DNA of 64,000 bases from CAYXLI01 sp964464925 (GCA_964464925.1 CAYXLI010000007.1:1-64000), one strand, 5' to 3'; counted from the stretch's first letter, positions 54,201 to 61,092 are shown. Numbers and translations: made by a program. The notes: generated by a model not told the origin, from the letters alone.

Positions 54201-55127
54201 TGGATTGGCCGGTGGGAGGACAGTTACTCACAAATGACCAAATCCATGGCTGCCTTCGACGCAAGCGGCAACGTGCTCTGGAGCGTCCCAAACGAGGAAC
54301 CGCTGACGGCGACCGAGGACGGCGGGGTGCTCGGGAAGTCAGGGATCGTATATGATGCCAATGGGAATGCGACTGGCTCCACTAATTCGTTGACATCTTC
54401 TTGGATGCAAGATGTATATCGCCTTGGTTCTGTCAACAAAGTTGTTGAGATCCCACTGGCAATCGCCCAAAGTTGGTGGCCGTTCAGAGGGGGGAATCGT
54501 TCCCAAAACAACTCGGCTATAAAGCACGAATGGTACCCTAGCCTCAGTCATTGTACAAGCACTCCAGGATGTATCGGTACCCATGAAGCAATCTACAACG
54601 CAGTTTCCGACCTTATCGTCAGGCTCTCCGATCCGACTATATCAGCATTGGCTCAAGCGCAGGTATTCAATAAGGTGGGAAACGGTCTGACAACGCAAAG
54701 ATTTATTGATTATATCAGGAGTAAGAGACCTGCCTTTTATGACGCGACCCGCTCTAGTTATTGCGTGGATGCTTTGACAGTCCCTTTGATGCGCCATTTT
54801 TGTTCTGATTTCAATATCTTGTTGACATCGGTGGCTGAGTACTTCAGGAACAACCCCGACAAGTATGCGCTGACAGGAACTCCAAGTACCCCTTTACTCA
54901 CGTTTATTAGACCGAAATGCATTTTGTATGACAATCTAGGGAGGAACCTCGGGAATGAGGGCACGATATTCCATGAGGCCCTACACGGGTTTACGGGCCG
55001 ATACGATTTAGATCTTGAGACCGTCCTCGGCGCTGGCGGAACCGGTATAACGCAATATTTGCGAGATACAGTGCTGAAGCAATCGCCAGGGCTAAACTCA
55101 AACATCCTATGTCCTCCTGATTATTGA
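48267..55127 (+). CDS. Giant multidomain surface protein ending in a HEALH domain
   Basis: The open frame has 2286 residues from a GTG at 48267 with no signal peptide. It begins inside what looks like the end of a malectin domain (ISAIEIVPETG), so the 5' end is probably truncated. Approximate order: Ig-like 40-125, malectin 128-285, Ig-like 290-370, three lectin-like DUF1349-type modules at 370-555, 662-850 and 1100-1280 separated by Ig-like parts, three TIG/IPT repeats 1372-1620, a BIG2 domain 1613-1690, a PQQ-type propeller 1692-2090 (closing motif WWPFRGGNRSQNN), and a 190-residue C-terminal domain with GTIFHEALHGFTGRYDLDLET, HEALH at 2236-2240. HExxH is the zinc-protease signature. A surface protein delivering or displaying an enzymatic tip is inferred. 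Confidence 0.8.
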   Translation: MWCEIALHPEPCNHPNTRWRFDPHKQFSRIPTISAIEIVPETGPISVRFDVAGTYLAPGQSYSFRKSVVGTSNDSVTWTISPNVGSISQTGVYTAPSNITQQNVTVTATSQSDPTKSASAVITLLPPGAIFPGIRYNIGGPQYTDSSTQIWTADTTSFAGIYYSTTSAIANTATPTLYQTERIQDTPNGFPFDFVFQVPNGTYSVKLKFAEIAYNNPGDRVMNIYVNNKLVDAGFDILAKAGGANTAIDRIYNVDVTDGRVYITLIRVKNPTKISAIEIKPGATPVPVTLNPPATLLPTSQSLQFTATVPGSSNQAITWSIFPNLGTISAAGFYTPPATVDPANASVTVTATVNSNPPTSGTASIYLTNNVLNSGWTSTAIGHSYSGATAGMSPIPAVTVGGPGDGVGTGTTDSFQFVSTAISGDATLLARISAIANPRTGGYGGLMFRSGTDPNAATVSIGLSSLNGSLRAISRTTAGASPIITTAGTTATPTWLKLTRSGSMITASTSPDGATWTDVYSTSALGSATLQAGFAVAAGEANQVTTITYDNWVLAQGPQVTMRVVPLNQNATTAGGRSTYQVNVSALNGFSGSINFSLLGLPANASYTISPQSLSGSGSVTLTVVASPGVKAGVYALTLNANGPSNPTAPATLVIGTTATGSLPPNFASNNIGNSRVGGPVTYANGVFALNPPPGNIDGVSDAFQFASQPLSADGAVVARITGVQNPDYQTKYGAMLRTDLTPNAANMFVGVSPLDSTLVMQARLCQACQTTNTPGPAIGLPYWVKLVRSGATAIAFYSPDGLTWTQIGDPQTIFAGAPIYAGVAATRDISGLNPSITFDNVSVSVLVPDFSVRIAPDYHAIGQGGSAIYTTNVDGINGFNAATVLSFSGIPGVTPTFSPSSVTGPGASTLTLDTASNITPGNYVFTVTGQSGTATHTASATLIVNQFGLNPPSISSMTPATGSTASGTLSFSASDPNGAANITWMEVLINGTLDGAGACYVHYDRTSGVLFIRDDSIADWSDAGLIGTAGVIQNSQCSMDLGASTVSATATAVTLNLALTFKAAAFSGAKTVWQSAGGDELNSGWQQVGSWTIPAPSGTLPTGWKVTSVGNTYSGGGSTYASNAYTVSGPGDRIGDPSDSFQFAYVPFSGDVVFVARLASVQNVRAQSKYGIMLREGATPTDTNVFLGVGPGGSLILQWRPRTGGTATIVTGPTINTPVYLRLIRQGTTVFGYYSFDGVTWQLVGSATNVSLPANAYLGFAVESGEVGQVTAATFDNTAAGSLLQVAPPSITPSPGTYATSQNVMITTATSGASIRYTTDGSTPTATAGTLFSNSISVSSTTTIKAIAYAPGMADSPVTLATYSIVPPPQITTVYPASGVAGTQVTISGTGFGATRASGGAWLGSTFGAVVSWSDTQIVATVASNARSGTAQVRQYGAWSNSLPFNVATATITSVSPASAAPGTPVTITGTGFGGTQGSGQVWLGSLNGIVQSWNDTQIVAVVASRSVSGKALVLQGGVMSNGVAFTVNTLLLQSISPASASPGASVTITGTGFGAWQGTGSVLLGSTMGSIVSWSDTQIVAQVGANTLSGVARVQQNGAWTNALTFTITGTTVTLQPNVLTLGVGDTQPIQALGSNGQPVSGLTWASSDASIIQLSSADPPILTALVPGRATITAGGASADVTVVSGPLPLGTTLWSVPGTYARMIPAVPSPTGVADLFAFQSDGTVKAITSDGVTVWTADASYALGPYSTILPDFQGGLVLATWNGSVYHLYRLDGLTGQRLDYNVGSNFFYNVRVHPDGTLFAIVENSQSSQVVGLDLVTGAEKFRFSPPGLYTYADMIIAGDGYAYLPYQGGSVSGSTPNYMRLLQVGSDGSSRVINIQERTSDSLVHFDWPDDGTATPALISNGADGVVLSWLEWNVTGSAPDFRVQKVWHMAVVSSGGGVTMTDGPLVAGQDQIPMAPVLQRQDGTFVGMAWIGRWEDSYSQMTKSMAAFDASGNVLWSVPNEEPLTATEDGGVLGKSGIVYDANGNATGSTNSLTSSWMQDVYRLGSVNKVVEIPLAIAQSWWPFRGGNRSQNNSAIKHEWYPSLSHCTSTPGCIGTHEAIYNAVSDLIVRLSDPTISALAQAQVFNKVGNGLTTQRFIDYIRSKRPAFYDATRSSYCVDALTVPLMRHFCSDFNILLTSVAEYFRNNPDKYALTGTPSTPLLTFIRPKCILYDNLGRNLGNEGTIFHEALHGFTGRYDLDLETVLGAGGTGITQYLRDTVLKQSPGLNSNILCPPDY

Positions 55128-55236
55128 TGCCGTTTGGCATGAGCTTGGTTGCGTGATAACGTGGTCCCTCGAGGCAACACGGATGCTGGACGGCACGTCA
55201 GGCGGTAAAGCCTGGCCGATACGTAGCAGGGAATAG
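55123..55236 (+). pseudogene. Orphan fragment with HELG block (copy 1)
   Basis: Just behind the giant gene, the frame starting at 55123 reads IDAVWHELGCVITWSLEATR and runs to a TAG at 55234-55236 without a usable start. A block of about 45 bases (55126-55171) is nearly repeated at 57060-57105, where it encodes NAGGHELGGMITWSL. Conservation of the reading (HELG, ITWSL) in both places shows that this was coding sequence, now cut off. Parent gene not identified. Confidence 0.5.
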
Positions 55237-55249
55237 ACCGGAGTGTCGA

Positions 55250-55894
55250 ATGTACTATGCATGGGTCGCCTCCTCACCGGCGGCCAAACTTCTTCTCGTT
55301 GTCATCGGTGGAATCGTTTTGACCGCCATTATGCGGTTTGCGAGATTGGCATTCCGCCTTCATCCATGGATGAAGCGCCGAACACTTGTGCCAGAAGACA
55401 TGGCGAAGGGGAGGGCCGCCCCAAATCTCATTGCGGCATTTGCGCTCGGTAGCTGGTCGCTATGCGATAAGGTGCTACCCAAATGCATCGACGCCGGAGT
55501 TCCGGCGGACCCATCAGGCAAAGACAGAGTCATCGCCATGTTGCGTATGTCAGAAAGCAGGTTTGTCTACCTCTGGGAGTCATGCAGCGCTGACGTAGAA
55601 TCAGGCAAACGAGCGAGCCTGCTCCTGCTGCTCCTCTCGGTCCCTCTGGTGGGTTTTAACATATTCAGCACTTACCTCTGGTTTTGCGAAGGGCGCCATG
55701 TTTCAGCGTATTGGTGTTTGTTCGAAATGGTTCATCACCAGGTCTCGTTGTTCGCATTTGGTGTGTGGCTCTCCGCAATGGTGTATTTCATGTCAAGTGT
55801 CTTCGAGCGGCTGCTGAGTAAGCGGAAAGCATCCTGGAACTACTTCTGTTCGCGACTAAATGATGGAAATGGGAATAGTGGACAGGCTGAGTAG
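55250..55894 (+). CDS. Small membrane protein downstream of the HEALH protein
   Basis: The protein has 214 residues with an ATG at 55250 behind a GGAG at good spacing. Hydrophobic segments are at about 12-30 (AAKLLLVVIGGIVLTAIM), 122-142 (ASLLLLLLSVPLVGFNIF) and 165-186 (VSLFAFGVWLSAMVYFMSS), giving about three membrane helices with a soluble part of roughly 90 residues between the first and second. I do not recognise the family. It lies directly after a gene with a putative enzymatic C-terminus, the place where polymorphic effector loci keep immunity genes, so an immunity role is a testable guess. Its end overlaps the orphan HEALHG fragment. Confidence 0.65.
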   Translation: MYYAWVASSPAAKLLLVVIGGIVLTAIMRFARLAFRLHPWMKRRTLVPEDMAKGRAAPNLIAAFALGSWSLCDKVLPKCIDAGVPADPSGKDRVIAMLRMSESRFVYLWESCSADVESGKRASLLLLLLSVPLVGFNIFSTYLWFCEGRHVSAYWCLFEMVHHQVSLFAFGVWLSAMVYFMSSVFERLLSKRKASWNYFCSRLNDGNGNSGQAE

Positions 55895-56182
55895 TTACGA
55901 TGCGTTGATGGCCTATGCCAGCTACGGTCAAGGCTTCATCAACGGAGAACTGAAGAAAATCAATATATTCGCTGATTGTTATGCTCCGGGCCGGGTGGAC
56001 AGCGCAGAGGGAATAACTCTGAGTCATTGGATCACGCTGCCGCGGGAAACTCAACAGAGAAGTCTCGGCGCGCCTACTGTACCTCGACACCAGGATGTAG
56101 AGGCATTGATCTTCCATGAAGCTCTTCACGGATGGACGGGCCTCAGCGACATCGACCTCGAAACGAGATTCTTGGGACCTAA
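55860..56182 (+). pseudogene. Orphan HEALHG domain, cut by an IS3 fragment
   Basis: A frame from ATG 55860 encodes about 107 residues with IFHEALHGWTGLSDIDLETR near its end, closely matching IFHEALHGFTGRYDLDLET of the giant protein (nine of nine residues identical over IFHEALHG plus the spaced TG and DLET). The rest of the fragment (YASYGQGFINGELKKINIF, DSAEGITLSHWITLP) differs from the giant protein, so it is a homologous but diverged domain, without the upstream surface domains. At about 56182 it is interrupted by a reversed IS3 piece and never reaches a natural stop. Confidence 0.65.
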
Positions 56183-56185
56183 TAC

Positions 56186-56499
56186 AATGACCCATTTCAA
56201 GGCTTCCCGGTTGAGGCTCAGATCGGCGACCAACTGTTTTAGCCGGCGATTTTCCTCTTCCAGGTCCTTCACCTTCTTCAGGTCATCTTTGGCTAGTCCG
56301 CCATACTTCGCCCGCCAGGCATATAGCGTGTGCTTACTGATCCCCAACTCCCGGGCCACCTCTTCCGCTTTCCGTCCAGCTTCCACCTGCTGGATGGCCT
56401 TGTGCATCTGTTCTTCGCTGAACTTGCTCTGTTTCATCTGCCCCTCCTGATCCTCGTTCGTTGTAGTTTACGCTGGATCAGTTTTCCGGGAGCAGGTCA
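56186..56499 (-). mobile_element. IS3-family fragment with OrfA
   Basis: On the minus strand an IS3 end (starting TGACCTGCTCCCGGAAAAC at 56499) precedes an OrfA with ATG at 56437: MKQSKFSEEQMHKAIQQVEA, the HTH segment EVARELGISKHTLYAWRAKY and the leucine-zipper part DLEEENRRLKQLVADLSL. After 84 residues (56186) it runs into host sequence, so the end of OrfA, all of OrfB and the other end are missing. OrfA proteins bind the IS ends. The fragment has cut the orphan HEALHG domain. Confidence 0.85.
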
Positions 56500-56600
56500 C
56501 ATCCACTAATGCGGCGAGCATTCCGCGAACATTGAACAACACAAACCGGCTTTGGTGTATTCTCATTCAGAACTTAAGACTCGCACGTAAGGAGGTTTTC

Positions 56601-57020
56601 ATGCTATTAAACTTCGAGCGTGGCCCGATGAGATCGAGGATTGTTCTGGCAGTTGTCTACGCAATTACGGTAATCCCGCTTTTCGACTATTTTGATGGTC
56701 TCTACGGCGGCGAACCCATCCACGGTGACATGACGCTTATACACACTGCGACCGCGGGTGCGATCCTGTTTGCGATCGCCTTCTTGGCATCGCTATTAGC
56801 GTTGCGTGTTGGCCTGGTTTGTGGCTTTGCGGCTTGTATTTTGTCGTGGCCGTTTTGGGGGTTCCATTTGATCATGTTCATTTGGATGGCGGCAGGAGGC
56901 GCTCTGCACCATGACTGGGAAGAAGCCCTGGCATCCCTTGTATTACTTATACTCTCAACCGTCTACACTGTCGTTCAATTGCAATTGTGGTTTCGAGCAT
57001 CCAAGAAAACGCCCCGGTAG
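56601..57020 (+). CDS. Small membrane protein
   Basis: The protein has 139 residues from the ATG at 56601, preceded by a strong AAGGAGG; the frame is open 23 codons upstream without an RBS. Four hydrophobic segments are clear: RIVLAVVYAITVIPLF, TATAGAILFAIAFLASLLAL, GLVCGFAACILSWPFW with LIMFIWMAA, and ALASLVLLILSTVYTVV. The family is not recognised. It lies between an IS3 fragment and a duplicated HELG block, so it may be a stranded partner gene of a lost upstream domain. Confidence 0.7.
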   Translation: MLLNFERGPMRSRIVLAVVYAITVIPLFDYFDGLYGGEPIHGDMTLIHTATAGAILFAIAFLASLLALRVGLVCGFAACILSWPFWGFHLIMFIWMAAGGALHHDWEEALASLVLLILSTVYTVVQLQLWFRASKKTPR

Positions 57021-57025
57021 TTTGG

Positions 57026-57135
57026 AAAGTTTTGCGCCACCCTATGATGCCACGCGCTTCAATGCCGGTGGACATGAGCTTGGCGGCATGATAACGTGGT
57101 CCCTCCGACGTGCGCCGGTTCGAGAAACGCCGTGA
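57026..57135 (+). pseudogene. Orphan fragment with HELG block (copy 2)
   Basis: Right after the membrane protein the frame ending at the TGA 57133-57135 reads APPYDATRFNAGGHELGG then MITWSLRRAPVRETP. It shares the HELG-ITWSL block with 55126-55171 at the DNA level (57060-57105). There is no start codon with an RBS. It looks like the middle or end of a lost gene. Confidence 0.5.
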
Positions 57136-57173
57136 AGCTTTGTCGCGAATATTCGCGATGAGGCAAAGCTTTT
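57135..57173 (+). terminator. Strong palindromic hairpin
   Basis: AAGCTTTG (57135-57142) pairs with CAAAGCTT (57164-57171), and between them TCGCGAATATTCGCGA (57143-57158) is a perfect 16-base palindrome, with a 5-base bulge TGAGG. A TTTTG run follows on the plus strand. It may end transcripts coming from the left, or be a cruciform-forming recombination mark. From here to 57387 I see no gene. Confidence 0.4.
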
Positions 57174-57387
57174 GCCCAAGCGCACATTGCCGAAATCCTT
57201 GGAATAACGCGTCAGCAATACTTGATCCTGTAGCGAATGGGACGTCATTGCCAATGCCCCTCTCGGATCGACTGAAGGGCGGTTTTCACTAGCGGCGTGC
57301 GCCGTCCTTGTGTCTTCCGGACTTATTCATGAACCCTGATGGAAGTACAACCAGTTTCCCGGTTTCTAAGCTCTTAGAGAATCGTAA

Positions 57388-58056
57388 ATGAAAACCTCGA
57401 TTCGGCGGGTAGCCCAATCTGTCATGATCGCGACTCTTTTAGTGACGTGTGCCTCAGGTATTTACGCCCATAGGTTGCGCCGCCGTGCGGATGATATGCT
57501 CGGTGCCGCGTACGAACTCTCGCTAAGACGGGACCCGCCGACAATTCAGGATATTCGGCAACGATTCGGGACGGCGCTGAAGCAGCAACATCCTTGTACC
57601 AGCGACGGTTGCGGGTATGAAGTCTCGATTTCCAATCAAGTCCTGGCAACAACCCGTTTAGTTCCGTACAGTGCTTTAACATCATATTTCTGGGTAAGAG
57701 ATGGTGTTGTTGATCATCATCGACTGGAGTTCTGGACGATGGCTAAGCCGGACTGGATGGTCCTGGCGTATGTTGCAGTTCGATACTGCGACAGATGTGA
57801 CACTTTGACGATTAGCCCTTCAGAAGACTCACATCAATGGAGTACAACCGGCTCAGTTGAGGTCGGATACCGTTCGTCCGTCGGCAACAGGCGAATTGCG
57901 TTCGCACTGAACACCCCATGCCTGACCGGATTCCGGGCGTGTGGCAACATCGCGGAGATATTTCCGACCTTATGGCGTGAAACCACAGACGGAACCATAA
58001 TCTGCCGCATTCCGAACCATGACGGAACCATCGAGGATCTCACACCCTCCCGGTGA
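57388..58056 (+). CDS. Exported or anchored hypothetical protein
   Basis: The protein has 222 residues. A hydrophobic N-terminal segment (SVMIATLLVTCASGIYA) acts as signal or anchor. The rest is soluble with several Cys (HPCTSDGCGYEV, RYCDRCDT, NTPCLTGFRACG) that could form disulfides outside the cytoplasm. I do not recognise the family, though similar short exported proteins with a DIRQRFG-type segment are common in acidobacteria. It stands between a terminator-like hairpin and an orphan Cys-rich tail. A role as secreted partner or immunity protein cannot be excluded. Confidence 0.7.
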   Translation: MKTSIRRVAQSVMIATLLVTCASGIYAHRLRRRADDMLGAAYELSLRRDPPTIQDIRQRFGTALKQQHPCTSDGCGYEVSISNQVLATTRLVPYSALTSYFWVRDGVVDHHRLEFWTMAKPDWMVLAYVAVRYCDRCDTLTISPSEDSHQWSTTGSVEVGYRSSVGNRRIAFALNTPCLTGFRACGNIAEIFPTLWRETTDGTIICRIPNHDGTIEDLTPSR

Positions 58057-58077
58057 AGTGCCTCCTGCGGCAATTGA

Positions 58078-58254
58078 AACCTTCGTCAGACAGAAGTATA
58101 TTTGGGAATTAGCTACTTCCAGCAACAAGGCCTGTGGCGCCCGTCCGGTTCTACCGCAACCGCGAATATCTCAACGTGGATGAGTACAGATTGCACCTGC
58201 ACGCCAGGGAATCCAACGATACAGACGTGTCAACCTAATACAGCAACTTGGTGA
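58078..58254 (+). pseudogene. Orphan Cys-rich C-terminal tail
   Basis: After an in-frame TGA at 58075 a frame runs to TGA 58252-58254 with no start codon and RBS: EVYLGISYFQQQGLWRPSGS, then TATANISTWMSTDCTCTPGN and a CQPNTATW end. It reads like the last 50 residues of an exported protein. The end, with a CxCT element, recalls the tail CSCTGPPRSCIRLKP of the fragment at 62523-62896. It lies immediately before the next gene, 5 bases from its ATG. Confidence 0.45.
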
Positions 58255-58258
58255 AATT

Positions 58259-58840
58259 ATGAAGCAGCTATATCTAATTCTGGCAGCCTTGCTCGCCGGT
58301 TTCTTTGGCGGCCTCCTGGGTACCCGCGTCGGCCACAGCCGGGACCAAAACCCCGAGGCGGTAGTACGTGCCCGCAGCTTCGAACTCCTGGACGAACGCG
58401 GACAGATGATCTCTTTTTGGGGCGTGGATCAGGGGCAGAATGCTGTCTTAGCATTCGGAAGCCGCGGGCTTGCGCCCGGTGGCGATCGCCCACGCAATAC
58501 GCCCCCCGGACTATCGAACCCCGATAACCAACTGGCTGCGATCGGGTTGCTGGGCGAGGACAGTCCAATGCTGAAAATGAGAGGAGCGGATGGCAAACCT
58601 CGCGTGAAAATGCTGCTCAGTACGGATGCCAAACCTGTACTCGTTATGGGAGACGAGAAGGGCCCGAAGGTATCCCTCGGCGTTGAGCAGAGTGATACTC
58701 CGGGGCCCGAGGATAATAACTGGGCTTTGATGTTTGCCCAGGAAAGAGCCAGGATAGGCATGGGCATTGAGAAGGAGGGTGGCCAGACGTATGTTCGAGG
58801 AGTGTTCTTCATAGCTAGAGATAAAATCAAGCTCGAATAA
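58259..58840 (+). CDS. Signal-anchored hypothetical protein
   Basis: The protein has 193 residues. The N-terminus MKQLYLILAALLAGFFGGLLG is a single anchor or signal with glycine zipper spacing, followed by TRVGHSRDQ. The soluble part repeats a short beta pattern (FELLDERGQMISFWG, AAIGLLGEDSPMLKMRGADG, PRVKMLLSTDAKPVLVMGDE, VSLGVEQ, ARIGMGIEKEGG, TYVRGVFF), suggesting a small beta-solenoid or sandwich. Similar proteins are frequent in Solibacter-type genomes with unknown function. No partner can be named. Confidence 0.7.
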   Translation: MKQLYLILAALLAGFFGGLLGTRVGHSRDQNPEAVVRARSFELLDERGQMISFWGVDQGQNAVLAFGSRGLAPGGDRPRNTPPGLSNPDNQLAAIGLLGEDSPMLKMRGADGKPRVKMLLSTDAKPVLVMGDEKGPKVSLGVEQSDTPGPEDNNWALMFAQERARIGMGIEKEGGQTYVRGVFFIARDKIKLE

Positions 58841-58912
58841 GACCTGCCCGTCAGTTCCGCAGAGGCCGTCTCAGCCTCCTCTGCTCAGGAAGGGATGTGC
58901 GGGCGGGCAATC

Positions 58913-59722
58913 ATGACTAGGACTCTTGTTACGTGTTCGGCAATCGCCTTCATCGGATATGGCCTGAATATGCGTTCCGGATTTGCGGAGTGCCGGCCCC
59001 CGGCCTACCGGAAAGGGTACGTCTGGGAAGACAAGCCATCAAGCGTCATGCTGAATATCAGTGTTAAGAAGAACGATCTTGCTCCCGGCCGGTTGGTGTG
59101 TCTAGCGGCGGCGCTGAGACGCCATTATTCAAACCGCAGTCAGGTCGACGTTCTGATCTTTACGAGCCAAGCGGCAGCGAAGCACTACACCGGACCCTTC
59201 GTAGGCGATTCGCCGTTTCCTCGAAAGAACTGGTCTCTGGAAAACCACGCGCGCTACTTTTTGGACGCCAAGAAGAATGAGGAATACATCGTTCTCATGC
59301 CCTGGGGCCAAAACCGGACATTCGAAACCAGGATAATGTTGCCGGCGGCTACGGTTCAGCGCTGTACGCTTGAGTTCGCGGTTCGGTGTGTGCTTGCGAT
59401 GGAACGCGTTGACTATCCGTTTAACGCTCTAAAGGCAAAGGTCATGGGCTCGGTCGAGCTACGCGGACGAATTCGTCCGGATGGAATTGTAGGAGACGTA
59501 CAGCCCATCGTTGCCGAAGCGTCTCCGGCGGGAGAGGAGAAATTGCTTGTTGATTCTGCCCTTCAGAACCTCGCAACCTGGAAGTTCGAAACAGCGCCCC
59601 ACACGGACACGTTCCGAGTGATCTATTCATACGTCATCGAGCCTGGCGTCGCACGAACCAGTACAACCGTTTCTTTACAATCGCCCGGTACCATTCAGAT
59701 CAAAGCAGTTTCTTACGAATAA
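58913..59722 (+). CDS. Exported protein with TonB C-terminal-like domain
   Basis: About 269 residues from the ATG at 58913, which starts a signal peptide (LVTCSAIAFIGYGLNM); an ATG six codons earlier is in frame. The last 90 residues resemble the TonB/energy-transducer C-terminal fold: KAKVMGSVELRGRIRPDGIVG, DVQPIVAEASPAGEEKLLVD, SALQNLATWKFETAP, and YSYVIEPG. The N-terminal part (DVLIFTSQAAAKHYTG, NHARYFLDAKKNEEYIVLMP) is unassigned. There is no membrane anchor plus Pro-rich linker as in true TonB, so it is probably a periplasmic protein that borrowed the fold. Confidence 0.75.
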   Translation: MTRTLVTCSAIAFIGYGLNMRSGFAECRPPAYRKGYVWEDKPSSVMLNISVKKNDLAPGRLVCLAAALRRHYSNRSQVDVLIFTSQAAAKHYTGPFVGDSPFPRKNWSLENHARYFLDAKKNEEYIVLMPWGQNRTFETRIMLPAATVQRCTLEFAVRCVLAMERVDYPFNALKAKVMGSVELRGRIRPDGIVGDVQPIVAEASPAGEEKLLVDSALQNLATWKFETAPHTDTFRVIYSYVIEPGVARTSTTVSLQSPGTIQIKAVSYE

Positions 59723-59781
59723 TGATCTCGCCAAGCGCCAAACTGAAGCAGTCCGGTGTCTAAAAGCAATGGTGATCTTCA

Positions 59782-60867
59782 GTGAGCAAAGTGCATGATT
59801 CAATTCCATTAAGGAAAACGTTAGACACAACACTCTTCTTCTGCACAGCTATCCTTACAAGTTCAGCTTTAATCGCCAGACTTGGCCAGTTCGGCACGAG
59901 ACAGATGCCGGTCAACGGATTAGCTCCGGCTGAGATCATCCTCCTGTTAAGCCCGCTCGCTTTCATCGTGGGGGCGTCGACCGTGCGCAACCGCTCACAG
60001 TTAGGATATTTTGCCGCTATCTCGGGTGGAGTTATTGGACTCGCAACGTTTGCTTGGACGGAGTTTTCCAATTTGGACTGGGGCAATTCCTGGATCATGC
60101 TCAACGTCCCGGCGGCCCAGGAAACACCAGCCTGGAGTCGCTATAGGACGGCGGGAGCGTTGTCGATTCTATCTGTACTTTTGACTCTGATTTCACTATC
60201 GATTGCCCTTTTCCGTGTCGAGTGGCGGCCATTGAGGGTGATGTCGTTGACCACCGTAAGGCGCGCACTGTTACTATCGACGATTTGTTTGCTCAGTCTC
60301 GGCATTTGGTTCTTGATCTCCGCTTCGCCGTATCGGATTGCCGGGATCGTCCATGGTGGTGGAGCGCCCGATTTGGCAATACTGCGCATCGAGAAGCACG
60401 GACTTCAATTCGTCGAAAACCGCATAACCGTGCTCCAAGATGGAAAATATTTTGTATGGAAAACCCAAAGAACACTATTCCAATACCGTTTTACTGGTCA
60501 AGGTGGATATGGTGTGTTGCCGCCTGAAATTGCATCGCGGGCATTTCATCTCGCTCGAGGCATGGCGAGTTTAACACCAACGCCGAGGCCAACACCTCTA
60601 CGGGCTTGGGATGCCGAAGGCTGGTATGTACTCGGCTCAAACCTGTTGGTTGCGTTCGCCAATGAACAAGGCTCATCACCTCCGAGCGAGGTAATTAGGC
60701 TATTTGATGCAATTACAAAGCTGGCCTTTATTCAAGAATATAACGGCGAGAGTGGTCGGGATGTTTGTCTAGGATTTTGTTATGACCCTATGGCGGCGCT
60801 TGGCTTCGCTTACAAGAACTACCATTGTGGTCAGAAGCCAAGTGGGACGGTGTGCCCTTCGTCCTGA
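59782..60867 (+). CDS. Polytopic membrane protein with conserved C-terminal domain
   Basis: The protein has 361 residues starting with GTG at 59782. Four hydrophobic helices are seen at about 16-34, 48-64, 78-92 and 124-146, with another at 163-180 (LLLSTICLLSLGIWFLISA). The last 170 residues are soluble and end with the block RDVCLGFCYDPMAALGFAY and NYHCGQKPSGTVCPSS. That end (DNA 60706-60878) recurs as a detached copy at 62954-63125. The family is not recognised by me. The GTG lacks a strong RBS. Confidence 0.7.
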   Translation: MSKVHDSIPLRKTLDTTLFFCTAILTSSALIARLGQFGTRQMPVNGLAPAEIILLLSPLAFIVGASTVRNRSQLGYFAAISGGVIGLATFAWTEFSNLDWGNSWIMLNVPAAQETPAWSRYRTAGALSILSVLLTLISLSIALFRVEWRPLRVMSLTTVRRALLLSTICLLSLGIWFLISASPYRIAGIVHGGGAPDLAILRIEKHGLQFVENRITVLQDGKYFVWKTQRTLFQYRFTGQGGYGVLPPEIASRAFHLARGMASLTPTPRPTPLRAWDAEGWYVLGSNLLVAFANEQGSSPPSEVIRLFDAITKLAFIQEYNGESGRDVCLGFCYDPMAALGFAYKNYHCGQKPSGTVCPSS

Positions 60868-60878
60868 CGCCCCCGGCA
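60706..60878 (+). repeat. 170-bp repeated gene end, copy A
   Basis: From GATGCAATTAC at 60706 to the sequence CCTGACGCCCCCGG just past the stop, this stretch matches 62954-63125 with a few substitutions (by eye around 90% or more identity). It comprises the last 54 codons of the membrane protein gene and about 10 bases downstream, so the duplication includes the stop and 3' flank. Confidence 0.8.
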
Positions 60879-61005
60879 CATTCTTTGCAGAGATCTAATT
60901 GATCGCAACGAATGGCTACAACAAGAGCTGCGTTCGCTACTCCGGGATAGCTCACTTTGGCACGTGTGGGACCGCCCAATTCGCGCAAATATCGAAACAA
61001 TCCGC

Positions 61006-61092
61006 TGACCTGCCCCGAAAAACCGTCCTAAGATAAATACGAAGTTAGCTTACTGACCCGGCCCGGAAAACTGATCCAAACCGTAACTGGGA
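61006..61092. mobile_element. IS3-type terminal sequences without transposase
   Basis: Two IS3-like ends stand close together: TGACCTGCCCCGAAAAACC at 61006 and TGACCCGGCCCGGAAAACTG at 61054, continuing GATCCAAACCG. The second closely resembles the outer end of the IS3 fragment at 56499 (TGACCTGCTCCCGGAAAACTG on the minus strand). No transposase sequence lies between or beside them, so these are footprints of excised or deleted elements. The rest of 60868-61126 holds no gene. Confidence 0.55.
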
